Below are positions 18,318-28,910 of a stretch of 64,000 bases of DNA, piece by piece. Source of the stretch: Pseudoalteromonas sp. H105. Its GTDB lineage: Bacteria; Pseudomonadota; Gammaproteobacteria; Enterobacterales; Alteromonadaceae. A program made the translations under genes and the position numbers. A model generated the notes under the pieces. The model searched no databases. It was given only the letters and a program-made list of their open reading frames with translations, and was not told the DNA's origin. The stretch covers positions 124,001 through 188,000 of the forward strand of contig NZ_LOFH01000008.1 in NCBI RefSeq assembly GCF_001469215.1, in the 5' to 3' direction. Every line of letters begins with the position of its first letter. The stretch's first letter is position 1.

Positions 18318-18725
18318 ATGAACGTAGTAAAAATTTCACCTAATTGGACGTTACAACTAATCAAAATTACCTTGGCTTTACTCATCACTTATATCTTAAG
18401 TATAGCCACGCCAATGGAATTTAAATCTGTTGGTATTATTATCTTTCCGCTGTTTTTGGTGATCAGTCTTTTCAATATAATGCAACTCAGGTTTTTACAT
18501 TGTTATAAAGCGGGCATTAATTATTCCCGCGGGGTGGGCAAGCAATATATAAATGCAGACGAGATAAAAAGTCTAAGCTTTAGGCGTTATGCAATTATTA
18601 CTGAGTTTTGCGTTGTTACTTTGACAGGGCAATCACATCGCTTTATAAATTGGCAGATCTCAAAAGAACAAAACGAAGCGATATGTCATTTATATGAAGG
18701 GAAGTGTGTGAGTGCTGATAAATAG
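18318..18725 (+). CDS. Small membrane protein of unknown function
   Basis: 135 residues, not recognised. Two hydrophobic helices (about 13-29 and 34-55) form a hairpin, followed by a soluble C-terminal domain (about 60-135) with beta-rich character (INADEIKSLSFRRY, CVVTLTGQSHRFINW), somewhat like a bacterial PH/YcxB-type domain. The ATG has AAGGACC about 8 nt upstream, which supports translation. It is a single gene between fusA2 and the convergent nuclease gene. Confidence 0.7.
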   Translation: MNVVKISPNWTLQLIKITLALLITYILSIATPMEFKSVGIIIFPLFLVISLFNIMQLRFLHCYKAGINYSRGVGKQYINADEIKSLSFRRYAIITEFCVVTLTGQSHRFINWQISKEQNEAICHLYEGKCVSADK

Positions 18726-18768
18726 TAATTATTATTTTTACTCATTCCCTGTGAGTTAATTATATACA

Positions 18769-18799
18769 ATGCCACTTTATAAGCTAAAGTGGCATTTTT
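18769..18799. terminator. Terminator between convergent genes
   Basis: 11-bp stem ATGCCACTTTA/TAAAGTGGCAT with a short loop, followed on the plus strand by TTTTTG. It ends the small membrane gene and may also slow transcription from the convergent nuclease gene. Confidence 0.85.
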
Positions 18800-18810
18800 G
18801 TATCAGCAAA

Positions 18811-21546
18811 TTATTTTTTAACTCTTCGGCGAGCTAATAATGGTAATGCTAATAAGCTTAACCAACCTAATGAACCTGAATCATCTTCGTCATCGGCTTC
18901 ATCATTAATGATATTGATGTACACAAGTTGAGCGGCTGATAGGTTTCCAGCGGTATCTTGTGCTTGAACCATCAGAGTGATTCGACTTTCAAACTCATAA
19001 TCAAGCGCTGCAGCGACAATTAGCTGGCCTTGCTCATTAATGGTTACGCCTGAGTGGCCTGATACAATAAAGCTATTCACAGGGGTGTAATCACTATCGG
19101 CATCTGTAAATTCAAGCTGTCCAATAACGGTACCCATGGTAGCACTTTCAATAATATTGAAAGTTTGTTCAGGCGCTAATACTGGCGCTTGAGGCTCAGG
19201 TGTTGGCTCAGGCTCAGCGACTGACTTGATATCAATGATGACTGGGTCATGATCAGAGGCACGGTAAGCACTGTCAGAGTATAGGCTAGCTACTTGCGTA
19301 TCTGACTTATATTCAATGTTATAATCAAGGCTGATAGGCTCATCAGCATTGATATGCCAATCAGTCGCGGCCACTACTTTATCAAGCATGCTTTGTGTTG
19401 CTACAGCGTGGTCTAGGCTACCTAAGCGGCCAGAGAAGCTATATGAATAACCTCGAGTGTCACCATCAATTTCAGCGACAACGTTTTTATAACCTTTATC
19501 AGCCAATGCAAGAATAGGGTCTTCCATCGCGTAGGCGTTCATGTCACCGACTAAGATAATATCTTCATCTTCAACACCTGTAGGTTTGCTGTCTAACCAA
19601 TCAGCGAATGCATTTGCACCAGCAACACGGATTTCGTTCCAGCACGCTTGACCATCACCTTGGTCTGCATTATTGCCTTCAGCACTACTACAGCCACCTT
19701 TAGATTTTAAGTGTGCAACTGCAACAGTAAATACTTCACCTGAGCTAAGTGCTTCAAAGCTTTGTGCGATAGGCGCACGGTTGCTGTAATCAAACGGGTA
19801 CTCAGACGTTGTTGCAGCAGTCCCTACTTCACTTATCATATTTGAACGATAAATTAGTGCCGTTGTAATTGCATCAGTACCAATTTGATCCATGTTGAAA
19901 TCAACATAGGCGTATTCGTTGGTGCTGTCTGCGTCATTTAGTGCAGCCACTAAACTTGCTACAGCGCTTAGTTCACCAAATCCATCATTTTCGATTTCCA
20001 TCAAACCAATCACATCAGCGTCGAGTGCTGTGATTGCACTAACTAGTTTAGCTTCTTGACGGATTAGTTCTTGCTCAGAGTCTGCGCCACGGCTAGTTGG
20101 GAATCCACCACCTTGCCCATCACCATTAAAGTAGTTTAGTACGTTGAAACTTGCGATACGTAAATTTGCTTCAGAGTGAAGTGCTGGAGCGTCTGTTCGT
20201 GGATTTGTAGCAGTAAACTCCGGTTGAACCGTAGGGTGAATACGGTAGCGGTTGAAGCTATAGCCTAGGACACCTGTGACTGCGTTTACTGAATCACCTA
20301 AACGTAAGGTGTTGTATGCATCTAAACCGACACCTGGGTACGAAATCGGATCAAGGTTTTGCTTTGTTGAACCATCATCAAGTAGGATTTGTTTTTTTTG
20401 GTTTTCAGCTTCAACAGCGTTAGCAGCTTCACCAGGAAGAGCTATCTGTGTGCCTTGGTACAAGCGTTCAGTGCCTAAATCCACTTCACCATAGCGGCCT
20501 AAGCCATAGTTGTTAGTGACCATTAGTGTTTGATCTAAAGTGACTAACATGCCTTCAAAGGCTTCTAAGTCGGTAACATCTGCAACCGGTAACGAAATTT
20601 TTGTCGCGGCTGTGGTCAGGCCCGATGCACAGATTTCTACTTGGCTTACATCGCCAATCTGTGTTGAGTTATAGTATTCAGCGACACTGCCTTTAACACG
20701 CACATGGTCGCCCACAGCGACATCAGTTGCAGAGAAATACACGAACACGCCTTCAGATGTGAGTGCGTTTGCGTCGATGTCGGCATCAAGAGAGGTGATG
20801 AAGAAGCCATTTAGTTGCTCGTCACCCTGTAAATCAGCAGTAACAACACCTTCAAATTCTACTTCCTGGTTTAAAAGTGGGCTGTCACCTCCTTCACCTT
20901 GTATTTCACTAATGAGTGTTTTAGCTGCGCCACACTCAAGTGGTGTAACTGGATCTGGATCAGGTGTTGGTTCAGTGCTTTCACCATGAAAGCCAATACC
21001 TGAGAAATCATCTTTATCAAACTGTTCCCATTGCTCGCTAGGGTCAAATGCAGCCGTTGCATCAGTGCGACCAACAGTAATATCAAGTTTACGACGTAAG
21101 GATTTGTCTTTTGAAGACACGCCACCCGCTGACCACTCTTTACCTGGGTCAACGCCTAACTGACCAAAACTGTCAACGATGACACCCTCTTTTGTTAGCA
21201 CAAGTGCATCGTCGCCATTAAAGTAGGTAACCGTTGCTTCAATGTCAGCTTTCGCTTTAAGCTCATCAACAGAGCCACCATTTACGATGACATAAGTACC
21301 GTTGGCAGGTAAGCTTCCAGATAGGTCAAGGGTGTTATTTGGGCTTGCTAAGTCGCCGTTACCGTTTGAGTAAAGGCTAATATTGTATCCATCCAACGAT
21401 AACTCAGCGCCTGAGTTATTATAAAGCTCAACGGCTTTATTGTTGGAACCACCTTCAACATATTCAGAAATAATCAGATTAGCTGAGGCTGGCGCACTAA
21501 GGCTTGCAACGACAAGCGCCAGTGGCGTAAGAGTTGTTTTTAACAT
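18811..21546 (-). CDS. exeM: ExeM/NucH-family extracellular nuclease with GlyGly-CTERM tail
   Basis: Secreted multidomain DNase of about 911 residues. Order: signal peptide (about 1-22), lamin-tail domain (NLIISEYVEGG, ELYNNSG), an OB-like domain (ISEIQGEGGDSP, EFEGVVTA, QLNGFFI), an endonuclease/exonuclease/phosphatase domain (ASFNVLNYF, LMEIENDG, HLKSKGG, GDMNAY, SDHDPVI), a Pro/Glu linker, a cadherin-like domain, and an acidic stretch followed by SGSLGWLSLL and RRR (GlyGly-CTERM, the rhombosortase sorting signal). The start at 21546 fits the signal peptide; the longer frame to 21585 does not. It would degrade extracellular DNA for nutrients or biofilm turnover. Its C-terminal third resembles that of the S8 protease at 53292. 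Confidence 0.92.
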   Translation of the reverse strand: MLKTTLTPLALVVASLSAPASANLIISEYVEGGSNNKAVELYNNSGAELSLDGYNISLYSNGNGDLASPNNTLDLSGSLPANGTYVIVNGGSVDELKAKADIEATVTYFNGDDALVLTKEGVIVDSFGQLGVDPGKEWSAGGVSSKDKSLRRKLDITVGRTDATAAFDPSEQWEQFDKDDFSGIGFHGESTEPTPDPDPVTPLECGAAKTLISEIQGEGGDSPLLNQEVEFEGVVTADLQGDEQLNGFFITSLDADIDANALTSEGVFVYFSATDVAVGDHVRVKGSVAEYYNSTQIGDVSQVEICASGLTTAATKISLPVADVTDLEAFEGMLVTLDQTLMVTNNYGLGRYGEVDLGTERLYQGTQIALPGEAANAVEAENQKKQILLDDGSTKQNLDPISYPGVGLDAYNTLRLGDSVNAVTGVLGYSFNRYRIHPTVQPEFTATNPRTDAPALHSEANLRIASFNVLNYFNGDGQGGGFPTSRGADSEQELIRQEAKLVSAITALDADVIGLMEIENDGFGELSAVASLVAALNDADSTNEYAYVDFNMDQIGTDAITTALIYRSNMISEVGTAATTSEYPFDYSNRAPIAQSFEALSSGEVFTVAVAHLKSKGGCSSAEGNNADQGDGQACWNEIRVAGANAFADWLDSKPTGVEDEDIILVGDMNAYAMEDPILALADKGYKNVVAEIDGDTRGYSYSFSGRLGSLDHAVATQSMLDKVVAATDWHINADEPISLDYNIEYKSDTQVASLYSDSAYRASDHDPVIIDIKSVAEPEPTPEPQAPVLAPEQTFNIIESATMGTVIGQLEFTDADSDYTPVNSFIVSGHSGVTINEQGQLIVAAALDYEFESRITLMVQAQDTAGNLSAAQLVYINIINDEADDEDDSGSLGWLSLLALPLLARRRVKK

Positions 21547-21568
21547 TATTATTTTTTCCCGTGTATTG

Positions 21569-21584
21569 TGTCCCAAATGGGACA
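21569..21584. promoter_or_regulatory. Candidate operator upstream of the nuclease gene
   Basis: Perfect inverted repeat TGTCCCA-AA-TGGGACA located 23-38 bp upstream of the ATG, where a repressor would block transcription or the early transcript. The binding protein is unknown. Confidence 0.4.
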
Positions 21585-21641
21585 AACAGTGTAAGGAAAA
21601 TTTATGACAAATAAAATAAGAATTGTTAACAAAATGGAAAT

Positions 21642-21665
21642 AAAAAGAGCGTATCCGCTCTTTTT
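21642..21665 (-). terminator. Terminator of hemB
   Basis: 10-bp stem AAAAAGAGCG/CGCTCTTTTT with a 4-nt loop, 24 bp downstream of the hemB stop. It forms on either strand. Confidence 0.9.
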
Positions 21666-21688
21666 ATGAAACATGAGGAAAGAGGCGG

Positions 21689-22705
<1,017 letters not shown>

Positions 22706-24553
22706 CTAGTCTACTATTGGAAAACTAACTACGCGATTTCTGCCTGTTTGTTTAGCATGATAAAGTGCCTTATCAGCGCAGTCAGTAAAAAATGCTGGGT
22801 TATTAATATCTTCGGCAATTGCGCTATAAACACCGGCGCTTATTGTAAATGTAATCTGAGAATTGGCGACAGTAATGATGGAATCCATAATGGCTACGCG
22901 AATTTTTTCTGCTATCTCAAGCGCTCCAGGCAGCTGTGTATTAGGCAGCAGTACTACAAACTCTTCACCGCCATAGCGAGCGACTTCATCAAGCGGACGC
23001 TTTAAATGGCTTTTTATTATATCCGCAACCGCACGAATAGTTTGGTCACCAATTAAATGGCCATAGTTATCATTGATCAACTTAAAATGGTCAATATCCA
23101 ACATAATCAGACTTAACGGTGTTTGTTCTCGACGAGAACGGCGTAGATCCATTATTAACTTTTTGTCAAAGTAACGACGGTTTTTAATTTGTGTGAGTGG
23201 ATCTTCCATGTTGAGCTGTTCTAATTCACGGTTTTTTTCTTCGAGCTCCCGTAAAGTAACTTGAAGCTCAAAAGTACGCTCTTCAATATTTGCTTCTAAA
23301 TCTAGGCGGGCTTGTTCTTGTAGTTCAAGGCGCTCTTGTAGTAGTTGATCTTGCGCTTCGCTTTGTGCAATTTTGGCGTGTTGTGCGGCTACTTGTGCAT
23401 CTCGCTCAATTAAAAAATGCTTTATCGTGGCAAAGCTTAAACTTAATGCGCAAATTAAAAAGCTACCAAACATAAAGGGGAGGTTGCGGGAGTCAAAATC
23501 AAAAATGCTAAATACAACGATGTTTATGTATACCAAAAATGCACAATAGATAATGGCACCAACTAATAAAGCGCTTAAAGGTTGGCTGCGTTTGTGCTTA
23601 ATATTAATAATGATAACGGTAATATGCATGAGCATTATTAGCAGGCTTGATAGCAGGCTATAAATGATAATAACGCTGGTAGGTAGAGCCCATATGACAA
23701 ATATACTAATAAATATTAAGCGGTTAAACCAGGTGTGTACCTTATCAAGCGGTGTTTTTAGTGTGCTTTTTAATTGTTCAAACAAAGGTTTAAATAAATA
23801 ACAGGTCACTAGTAACATGCTGGGAATAGCAAGTTGTTGAAGGCTCGGTAACGAGGGATGAAAATAACGATAGCCAAAGCCGTATAAATAGATAAGTAAA
23901 AACCATAGGGTAAGCAGAACAGCGCCGCTTAATGTAAAATAATGCTTTCTTGAGAAGCCAAATAATACAAAGCAAGTCAGCGCGAGCGATAAGATAAAAC
24001 CAGCAAGCAAACCATATAAAAGGTTAAATTTACTTTTATATTTTAAATATTCATCGCTTTGCCAAATACTTAGCGGTGCTCTTAAGCCTGCTTCGTTTTC
24101 AATTCTCAGTAGTAATGTGGAGGTGCTTTGGGGTGGCAAAGTAAGCTTTATCAGTAGTGACTCATTTTTTATTTGTCTGTTCTTGAGTGGTAACGCATCA
24201 CCAATTTCTTTAAAAAGCACAATCTCATTATTATGATATTGATAAACTGAAACCTTATCTAATAAAGGGTTATCAACAGACAACATAATCGGCAACTCAA
24301 GTGTCTCTTGATTCGCCACACTAACGCGGATCCATGCAACTGTTTCAGACATCCCTAAATTTAAAATTTGGTTGCTTATTGGCTGCCACTGCGTTGCTGC
24401 CTCAGCTTGCGTTAGCGTCAGTGGTTTCCCAATGTACTCAAATGGTATGTTTTGTAACTGCTTAACGTCTTTGTTAAGCGTTATATTGGATGCAAACGAA
24501 CAGAGTGACGTAAAAAAAAATAAGCAGAAAAGCACCCTCCAAGCAAACGTCAT
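22706..24553 (-). CDS. Membrane diguanylate cyclase, 7TMR-DISM sensor plus GGDEF
   Basis: 615 residues: signal peptide (about 1-22), periplasmic 7TMR-DISMED2-like domain (about 30-165), seven transmembrane helices (about 175-385), a coiled-coil linker rich in Glu/Leu/Gln (390-445), and a C-terminal GGDEF domain with an intact GGEEF signature (RYGGEEFVVLLP) and IDHFKLINDNYGH. It should make c-di-GMP in response to a periplasmic ligand. No RxxD inhibitory site is obvious at the expected spot. It lies 2 bp after tatD and 9 bp before hemB, an unusual seat for a signalling enzyme. Confidence 0.92.
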   Translation of the reverse strand: MTFAWRVLFCLFFFTSLCSFASNITLNKDVKQLQNIPFEYIGKPLTLTQAEAATQWQPISNQILNLGMSETVAWIRVSVANQETLELPIMLSVDNPLLDKVSVYQYHNNEIVLFKEIGDALPLKNRQIKNESLLIKLTLPPQSTSTLLLRIENEAGLRAPLSIWQSDEYLKYKSKFNLLYGLLAGFILSLALTCFVLFGFSRKHYFTLSGAVLLTLWFLLIYLYGFGYRYFHPSLPSLQQLAIPSMLLVTCYLFKPLFEQLKSTLKTPLDKVHTWFNRLIFISIFVIWALPTSVIIIYSLLSSLLIMLMHITVIIINIKHKRSQPLSALLVGAIIYCAFLVYINIVVFSIFDFDSRNLPFMFGSFLICALSLSFATIKHFLIERDAQVAAQHAKIAQSEAQDQLLQERLELQEQARLDLEANIEERTFELQVTLRELEEKNRELEQLNMEDPLTQIKNRRYFDKKLIMDLRRSRREQTPLSLIMLDIDHFKLINDNYGHLIGDQTIRAVADIIKSHLKRPLDEVARYGGEEFVVLLPNTQLPGALEIAEKIRVAIMDSIITVANSQITFTISAGVYSAIAEDINNPAFFTDCADKALYHAKQTGRNRVVSFPIVD

Positions 24554-24555
24554 TG

Positions 24556-25338
24556 TTAGGCCTTATGGCTGAATAACTGTTGAAAGTTAAGTGTAGTTTG
24601 CTTTGCAACGGTTGCAAATTCGAGCTCTTTAAGCGTCGCAATCGTTTGGCATATGTAGGGGAGGTAACCAGGCTCATTTTTGCGAGATTTCGGTTTGGGC
24701 TTTATCGTGCGAGGGATTAAAAATGGCGCATCGGTTTCAAGCAATAGTCGTTCGAGAGGAATGCTAGGGATCAGTTGTTGTAATGCTTCGCCGCGGCGCT
24801 CATCACACACCCAACCTGTAATGCCTATATATAACCCAAGTGATAAATACTGCTCTAACGCATGCCTATCCCCCGTAAAACAGTGTAAAACCCCCTTTAC
24901 CTTGTGCGCTTTAAGTATCGAAAGCATATCGTCACTTGCGTCTCGTTCATGTAAGTAGACAGGTAAATCAAGTTGCTCAGCGAGTTTTAATTGACGTGAA
25001 AAAACACTGCGTTGAATGTCTCTTGGCGAAAAGTCACGATTATAATCTAAACCACACTCGCCGATGGCGACAACTTCAGGGTGCTCAGCAAGTAAGCCCA
25101 ACTGTGTTTCTAACTGATCATCAGCGGCTTTAGCATCATGTGGGTGAATACCTGCAGTGGCAAGTAAATGATACTTTTTTGCTAAAAGTAAGCTTTGCTG
25201 GCTACTGTCAATGTCGCATCCAATTAATAACATTTGAGAGACATTTTGAGCAATTGCGCGGGCGATGACAGCCTCATGCTGGCTGTCAAATTGATGGTTC
25301 GTGAGGTTTACACCCGCATCGATTAACCTCTCACTCAT
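24556..25338 (-). CDS. tatD: TatD family metal-dependent hydrolase/DNase
   Basis: 260-residue TIM-barrel hydrolase. The N-terminus LIDAGVNLTNHQFDS matches TatD proper, in which the usual HxH is replaced by NLT. Other metal ligands are visible in AIGECGLDYNRD, PVYLHERDA, VLHCFTGD and LLETDAPFL. It is a cytoplasmic DNase/quality-control enzyme, linked by position to the tat genes but not required for Tat transport in E. coli. The start codon overlaps the preceding stop (TAATG). Confidence 0.94.
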   Translation of the reverse strand: MSERLIDAGVNLTNHQFDSQHEAVIARAIAQNVSQMLLIGCDIDSSQQSLLLAKKYHLLATAGIHPHDAKAADDQLETQLGLLAEHPEVVAIGECGLDYNRDFSPRDIQRSVFSRQLKLAEQLDLPVYLHERDASDDMLSILKAHKVKGVLHCFTGDRHALEQYLSLGLYIGITGWVCDERRGEALQQLIPSIPLERLLLETDAPFLIPRTIKPKPKSRKNEPGYLPYICQTIATLKELEFATVAKQTTLNFQQLFSHKA

Positions 25339-25856
25339 TAATTTGTTCGCTTCACGCGAATTGAGCGATTTTGCCCTTCTTTTTTCAGCAAGAACGAATT
25401 GAACATACCGCGGACAATAGTCACCGAATCACCAGCTTTGATACTTAGTCGATCAGACCCGATTTGACGCCATTGCTGGGTATTATCTAACGTGATGATT
25501 AGTTCACCGTAAGGGGCTTCTTTTACACTGGTGACACTGGCTGTAATTTCATCATCATTATCTTTTACGGCCTCTTTGTGTTCTAGCCCAAAGTCTTCAT
25601 TTTTTGTTTTTATTACTTGGTTGCTCGCAGCAGCTGTACTTGCAGTCGCTACCGCAGGCTTGGCTGAAGAGCTTTGTGTTTTGTTATTATTGGGTCTACT
25701 TAATGATTTGCCCGCCATGGTGTTGTCATAACAAAGTAGACGGTTAAAATCATTTTCAACAAATGTACATGCTTGCAGTGCTTGTACATTAACCTCATTA
25801 GCGTATGCCGTTGAGATACTTAATAATGCAACTAGTGGAACGAGTTGTTTTTTCAT
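25338..25856 (-). CDS. Exported hypothetical protein with AC-x-RLxCYD-type motif
   Basis: 172 residues with a signal peptide (about 1-19, ending AYA). The N-terminal CTFVENDFNRLLCYD pattern has paired cysteines and resembles a motif in many small periplasmic proteins, including VasI-like ones. A low-complexity Ser/Ala/Asn linker (55-85) leads to a C-terminal beta domain (ITASVTSVKEAPYGEL, DNTQQWRQIG) resembling a small beta-barrel. It abuts tatC (start at 25856, one base before the tatC stop) and overlaps tatD. Function is unknown; co-transcription with tat genes is likely. Confidence 0.8.
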   Translation of the reverse strand: MKKQLVPLVALLSISTAYANEVNVQALQACTFVENDFNRLLCYDNTMAGKSLSRPNNNKTQSSSAKPAVATASTAAASNQVIKTKNEDFGLEHKEAVKDNDDEITASVTSVKEAPYGELIITLDNTQQWRQIGSDRLSIKAGDSVTIVRGMFNSFLLKKEGQNRSIRVKRTN

Positions 25857-26600
25857 TTATTCCTCTGACTCATCTTGCTGAGGTTTAGCGCTATAAAAAG
25901 CGGCTAAAATTAACCCCAATTCAAATAACAGTAGCATAGGAAATGCTAATAATGTTTGTGATAGTACATCAGGGGGGGTTAAGAACATTGCCACCACAAA
26001 TACACCAACCACGATATAAGGTCGTTTTTCTTTTAAGCTTTGAGTAGTTGTCGCACCACTCCAACAGAGCAACATGATTGCTACTGGAATTTCAAATGCA
26101 ACGCCAAAGGCAAAAAATAGCTTTAAGGCAAAACTTAAATAGCTACTGATGTCTGGGGCGAGTGTCATCATTTGCGGCCCAACACTGGTAAAAAAACCAA
26201 GAATAATGGGTAGCACAACGAAATAACAAAATGCGATTCCGCTATAAAATAACACAATGCTTGATGCTAAAATGGGCATCAACATTCGCTTTTCATGTTT
26301 ATACAGGCCTGGAGCAATAAACCCCCAGATCTGATGTAAAATGACCGGTATAGCGGCAAATAAGGCAACAAACAAGGTTAGCTTAAATGGCGCAAAAAAG
26401 GGCGCTGTTACATCGGTTGCTATCATGGTCGCTGTACTGGGTAAGTGCGCTACCAAAGGGGCTGCAACAAAACTATAAATATCATTTGCAAAGTAAACGA
26501 ACGCAATAAAAAATAATAAGATAGCCAACAAGGCCTTCATTAATCTATTACGTAATTCAATTAAATGACCCACAAAGCCAGATTGAGTTTGTTCGGTCAT
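25857..26600 (-). CDS. tatC: Sec-independent translocase TatC
   Basis: Core receptor of the twin-arginine translocase, 247 residues with six membrane helices. It begins with the conserved HLIELRNRLMKAL, has the first periplasmic loop with VAAPL and APFFAPFKL, and the family stretch FGVAFEIPVAI. The last helix is followed by a short acidic tail. It forms the signal-peptide binding complex with TatB and transports folded, often cofactor-bearing proteins. Confidence 0.97.
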   Translation of the reverse strand: MTEQTQSGFVGHLIELRNRLMKALLAILLFFIAFVYFANDIYSFVAAPLVAHLPSTATMIATDVTAPFFAPFKLTLFVALFAAIPVILHQIWGFIAPGLYKHEKRMLMPILASSIVLFYSGIAFCYFVVLPIILGFFTSVGPQMMTLAPDISSYLSFALKLFFAFGVAFEIPVAIMLLCWSGATTTQSLKEKRPYIVVGVFVVAMFLTPPDVLSQTLLAFPMLLLFELGLILAAFYSAKPQQDESEE

Positions 26601-26645
26601 TATTACTTGTCACCTATTAATTGACCACAGATTACAAAAAAGATT

Positions 26646-26978
26646 TCATTTTTGTTCATCAATATTCACTTTATCTGTTTGCTTGGGAGGTGTTTTTTTA
26701 TAACTGTGGGTAACAGAGTCTGCAGCACTTTTTAATTCATCGACAGACTCTTTTAATGCAGGACTTAGGTCTTGCATACTTTGCTGTTCTGCTTTTTTTA
26801 AGTTTTGGTGCAGTTCGTGTACACGAAGCTCTTCATTTACTTCAGCTTTAACCGAGTTGGCTAAAGACTTTATAGTTTTAATCCAGCGGCTTACTGTTCG
26901 AATAGCCACAGGCAGTCGCTCAGGCCCGAGTACCACAAGGCCAACAATTAAAACGATAACAAGTTCCCACATGCCCAT
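26646..26978 (-). CDS. tatB: Sec-independent translocase TatB
   Basis: 110 residues: one N-terminal membrane helix beginning MGMWELVIVLIVGLVVLGPERLP with the conserved GPERLP hinge, an amphipathic helix (WIKTIKSLANSVKAEV), and a charged tail. It lies 4 bp after tatA. The polar residue in the helix (E5) is the TatB hallmark. Confidence 0.96.
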   Translation of the reverse strand: MGMWELVIVLIVGLVVLGPERLPVAIRTVSRWIKTIKSLANSVKAEVNEELRVHELHQNLKKAEQQSMQDLSPALKESVDELKSAADSVTHSYKKTPPKQTDKVNIDEQK

Positions 26979-26982
26979 TTAA

Positions 26983-27222
26983 TTAAGCCTTATGGTCTTC
27001 TTTGTTTTTTTCAGTCGTGTCTTTGTTTTGCACAGAGTGGCTAGCTTGCTCTATGTTATCAGTGGTTTTTGTTTGTTCTTCTTCAGAAACTGCTTTTTTG
27101 AAGCCTTTTACGGCATTACCTAAATCGCCACCAATACCACGCAATTTCTTAGTACCAAAAAGTAATACTATGATTGCTAATACAATTAATAATTGCCAAA
27201 TGCTAATACCACCAAAACCCAT
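26983..27222 (-). CDS. tatA: Sec-independent translocase TatA
   Basis: 79 residues: membrane helix [19 protein letters not shown] with the FGTKKLR hinge, an amphipathic helix ([13 protein letters not shown]), and an acidic/lysine-rich tail. It forms the translocation pore. GGAG lies before the ATG. It is first of tatA-tatB-tatC and follows ubiB by about 68 bp. Confidence 0.96.
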   Translation of the reverse strand: MGFGGISIWQLLIVLAIIVLLFGTKKLRGIGGDLGNAVKGFKKAVSEEEQTKTTDNIEQASHSVQNKDTTEKNKEDHKA

Positions 27223-27290
27223 GAGTTACTCCAAAATTTATAATTGTGTTAACGCTGATTATACTCAGCAATATGTAAATAGCACTTAGT

Positions 27291-28901
27291 TTATGCGCTT
27301 CGCCACGCTAAAATAAAGCCAATTAATGAGCAACTTGCTGCAATACTGCTCGCAATCAAATCGTTTTGCAAATAACACAAACTTGACACAACCATCGCCG
27401 CGCCTGCAAATATACTCATAATAAGTGGTTTATGTGACACTGGTACTTGCACTGTAGGTAAATGTGACGACTTATGCTGTTGCTTTAGATTCTGATAAAT
27501 CAGGTCCGGTAGTTCAGGCATTTTCTCTGCCCAAAATGGGAGATTTGCATACATTTGTTTGAATACCGAGAGGGGGCCTACCTGCTGCTTCACCCAGTCT
27601 TCTAAAAATGGTTTTGCTGTTTTCCATAGATCAAGTTGCGGGTATAACTGACGGCCAAGGCCTTCAACATACAGCAGTGTTTTTTGTAATAACACGAGCT
27701 GAGGCTGCACCTGCATATTAAAACGGCGTGCAGTATTAAATAAATTCACCAGTACATGACCAAATGATATTTCAGCGAGTGGTTTATTGAAAATAGGCTC
27801 GCAAACGGTACGAATGGCAAATTCAAACTCTTCAACACAGGTATCTCTAGGTACCCAGCCCGAATCAACATGTAACTGCGCGACTTGACGGTAATCCCGG
27901 TTGAAAAAGGCAATAAAGTTTTCTGCTAAATAGCGTTTATCTTCTTTATTTAATGTGCCGACTATGCCGCAATCAATACCAATAAATTTAGGGTTTTCAG
28001 GCGTGTCGTAAGAAACAAAAATATTACCTGGGTGCATATCCGCATGAAAAAAGCTGTCGCGAAATACTTGCGTAAAAAACACTTCAACTCCGCGCTCGGC
28101 AAGGAGTTTCATGTTAGTGTTTTGCGCTAGTAGTGATTCAGTATCGGATACAGCAATACCGTATATACGCTCCATCACTAAAATGTTTGCACGGCTATAA
28201 TCACTATAAACGTAGGGGATATAAAGTGAATCAGAGTCTTCAAAATTTCGTCTAAGTTGAATGGCGTTAGCGCCTTCACGCATTAAGTCGAGTTCATCAA
28301 GGAGTGTTTTTTTATATTCTTTTACCACTTCAACTGGACGTAATCGTTTGGCTTCATTAACGATTTTAGCCACGATTTTCGCACATTGTTCCATTAATGC
28401 GAGGTCGGCATCAATTTGTACTTTGATATCAGGGCGAATTACTTTGATTACTACATCTTGTGGTTGGTTATTTTCATCAATTAACGTAGCAGTATGTACT
28501 TGTGCGATAGATGCGGAAGCCAATGGAGTTTGTTCAAAATCGCTAAAACACTCACTGATATCGTTTATATCCAGTGCATTCTCAATTAGCTTCTGGGCAA
28601 GGGCCCCCTCAAAAGGCAATACTTTATCTTGCAACAAAGCTAGCTCTAAAGCGATATCGTGTGGCAGTAAATCTCGTCGCGTTGAGAGCATTTGGCCAAA
28701 CTTTATCCAAACGGGGCCAAGTTGTTGCAATGCTAGGCGCAAGCGAAGGCCTGCTGTTTTTTCTTTGTGTTTGTTTTTCAGCCAAAACAAACACACGCGA
28801 CCTGCTTTACCATACCAAGGAATTTTTTTTGGCGGGATTAACTCATCTAAACCATAATTGAGCAGGGTTTTGGTAATGTAATAAAGCCGAGCTGCTGACA
28901 C
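27291..28901 (-). CDS. ubiB: Ubiquinone biosynthesis accessory kinase-like protein UbiB
   Basis: 536-residue ADCK/ABC1-family atypical kinase required for ubiquinone production. It shows the KxGQ motif ([12 protein letters not shown]), an alanine-rich nucleotide loop ([13 protein letters not shown]), catalytic-loop HADMHPGN and DCG in IGIDCGIVG. Two C-terminal membrane helices anchor it. The start is GTG at 28901 with AAGGA about 6 nt before. It follows ubiJ closely, with the same order as E. coli. Confidence 0.96.
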   Translation of the reverse strand: MSAARLYYITKTLLNYGLDELIPPKKIPWYGKAGRVCLFWLKNKHKEKTAGLRLRLALQQLGPVWIKFGQMLSTRRDLLPHDIALELALLQDKVLPFEGALAQKLIENALDINDISECFSDFEQTPLASASIAQVHTATLIDENNQPQDVVIKVIRPDIKVQIDADLALMEQCAKIVAKIVNEAKRLRPVEVVKEYKKTLLDELDLMREGANAIQLRRNFEDSDSLYIPYVYSDYSRANILVMERIYGIAVSDTESLLAQNTNMKLLAERGVEVFFTQVFRDSFFHADMHPGNIFVSYDTPENPKFIGIDCGIVGTLNKEDKRYLAENFIAFFNRDYRQVAQLHVDSGWVPRDTCVEEFEFAIRTVCEPIFNKPLAEISFGHVLVNLFNTARRFNMQVQPQLVLLQKTLLYVEGLGRQLYPQLDLWKTAKPFLEDWVKQQVGPLSVFKQMYANLPFWAEKMPELPDLIYQNLKQQHKSSHLPTVQVPVSHKPLIMSIFAGAAMVVSSLCYLQNDLIASSIAASCSLIGFILAWRSA

Positions 28902-28910
28902 AAATAATCC

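Noticed and set aside
28261..28857. 198-residue plus-strand frame antisense to ubiB
   Set aside because: UbiB motifs are complete on the other strand; the frame is Ser-rich without a domain.
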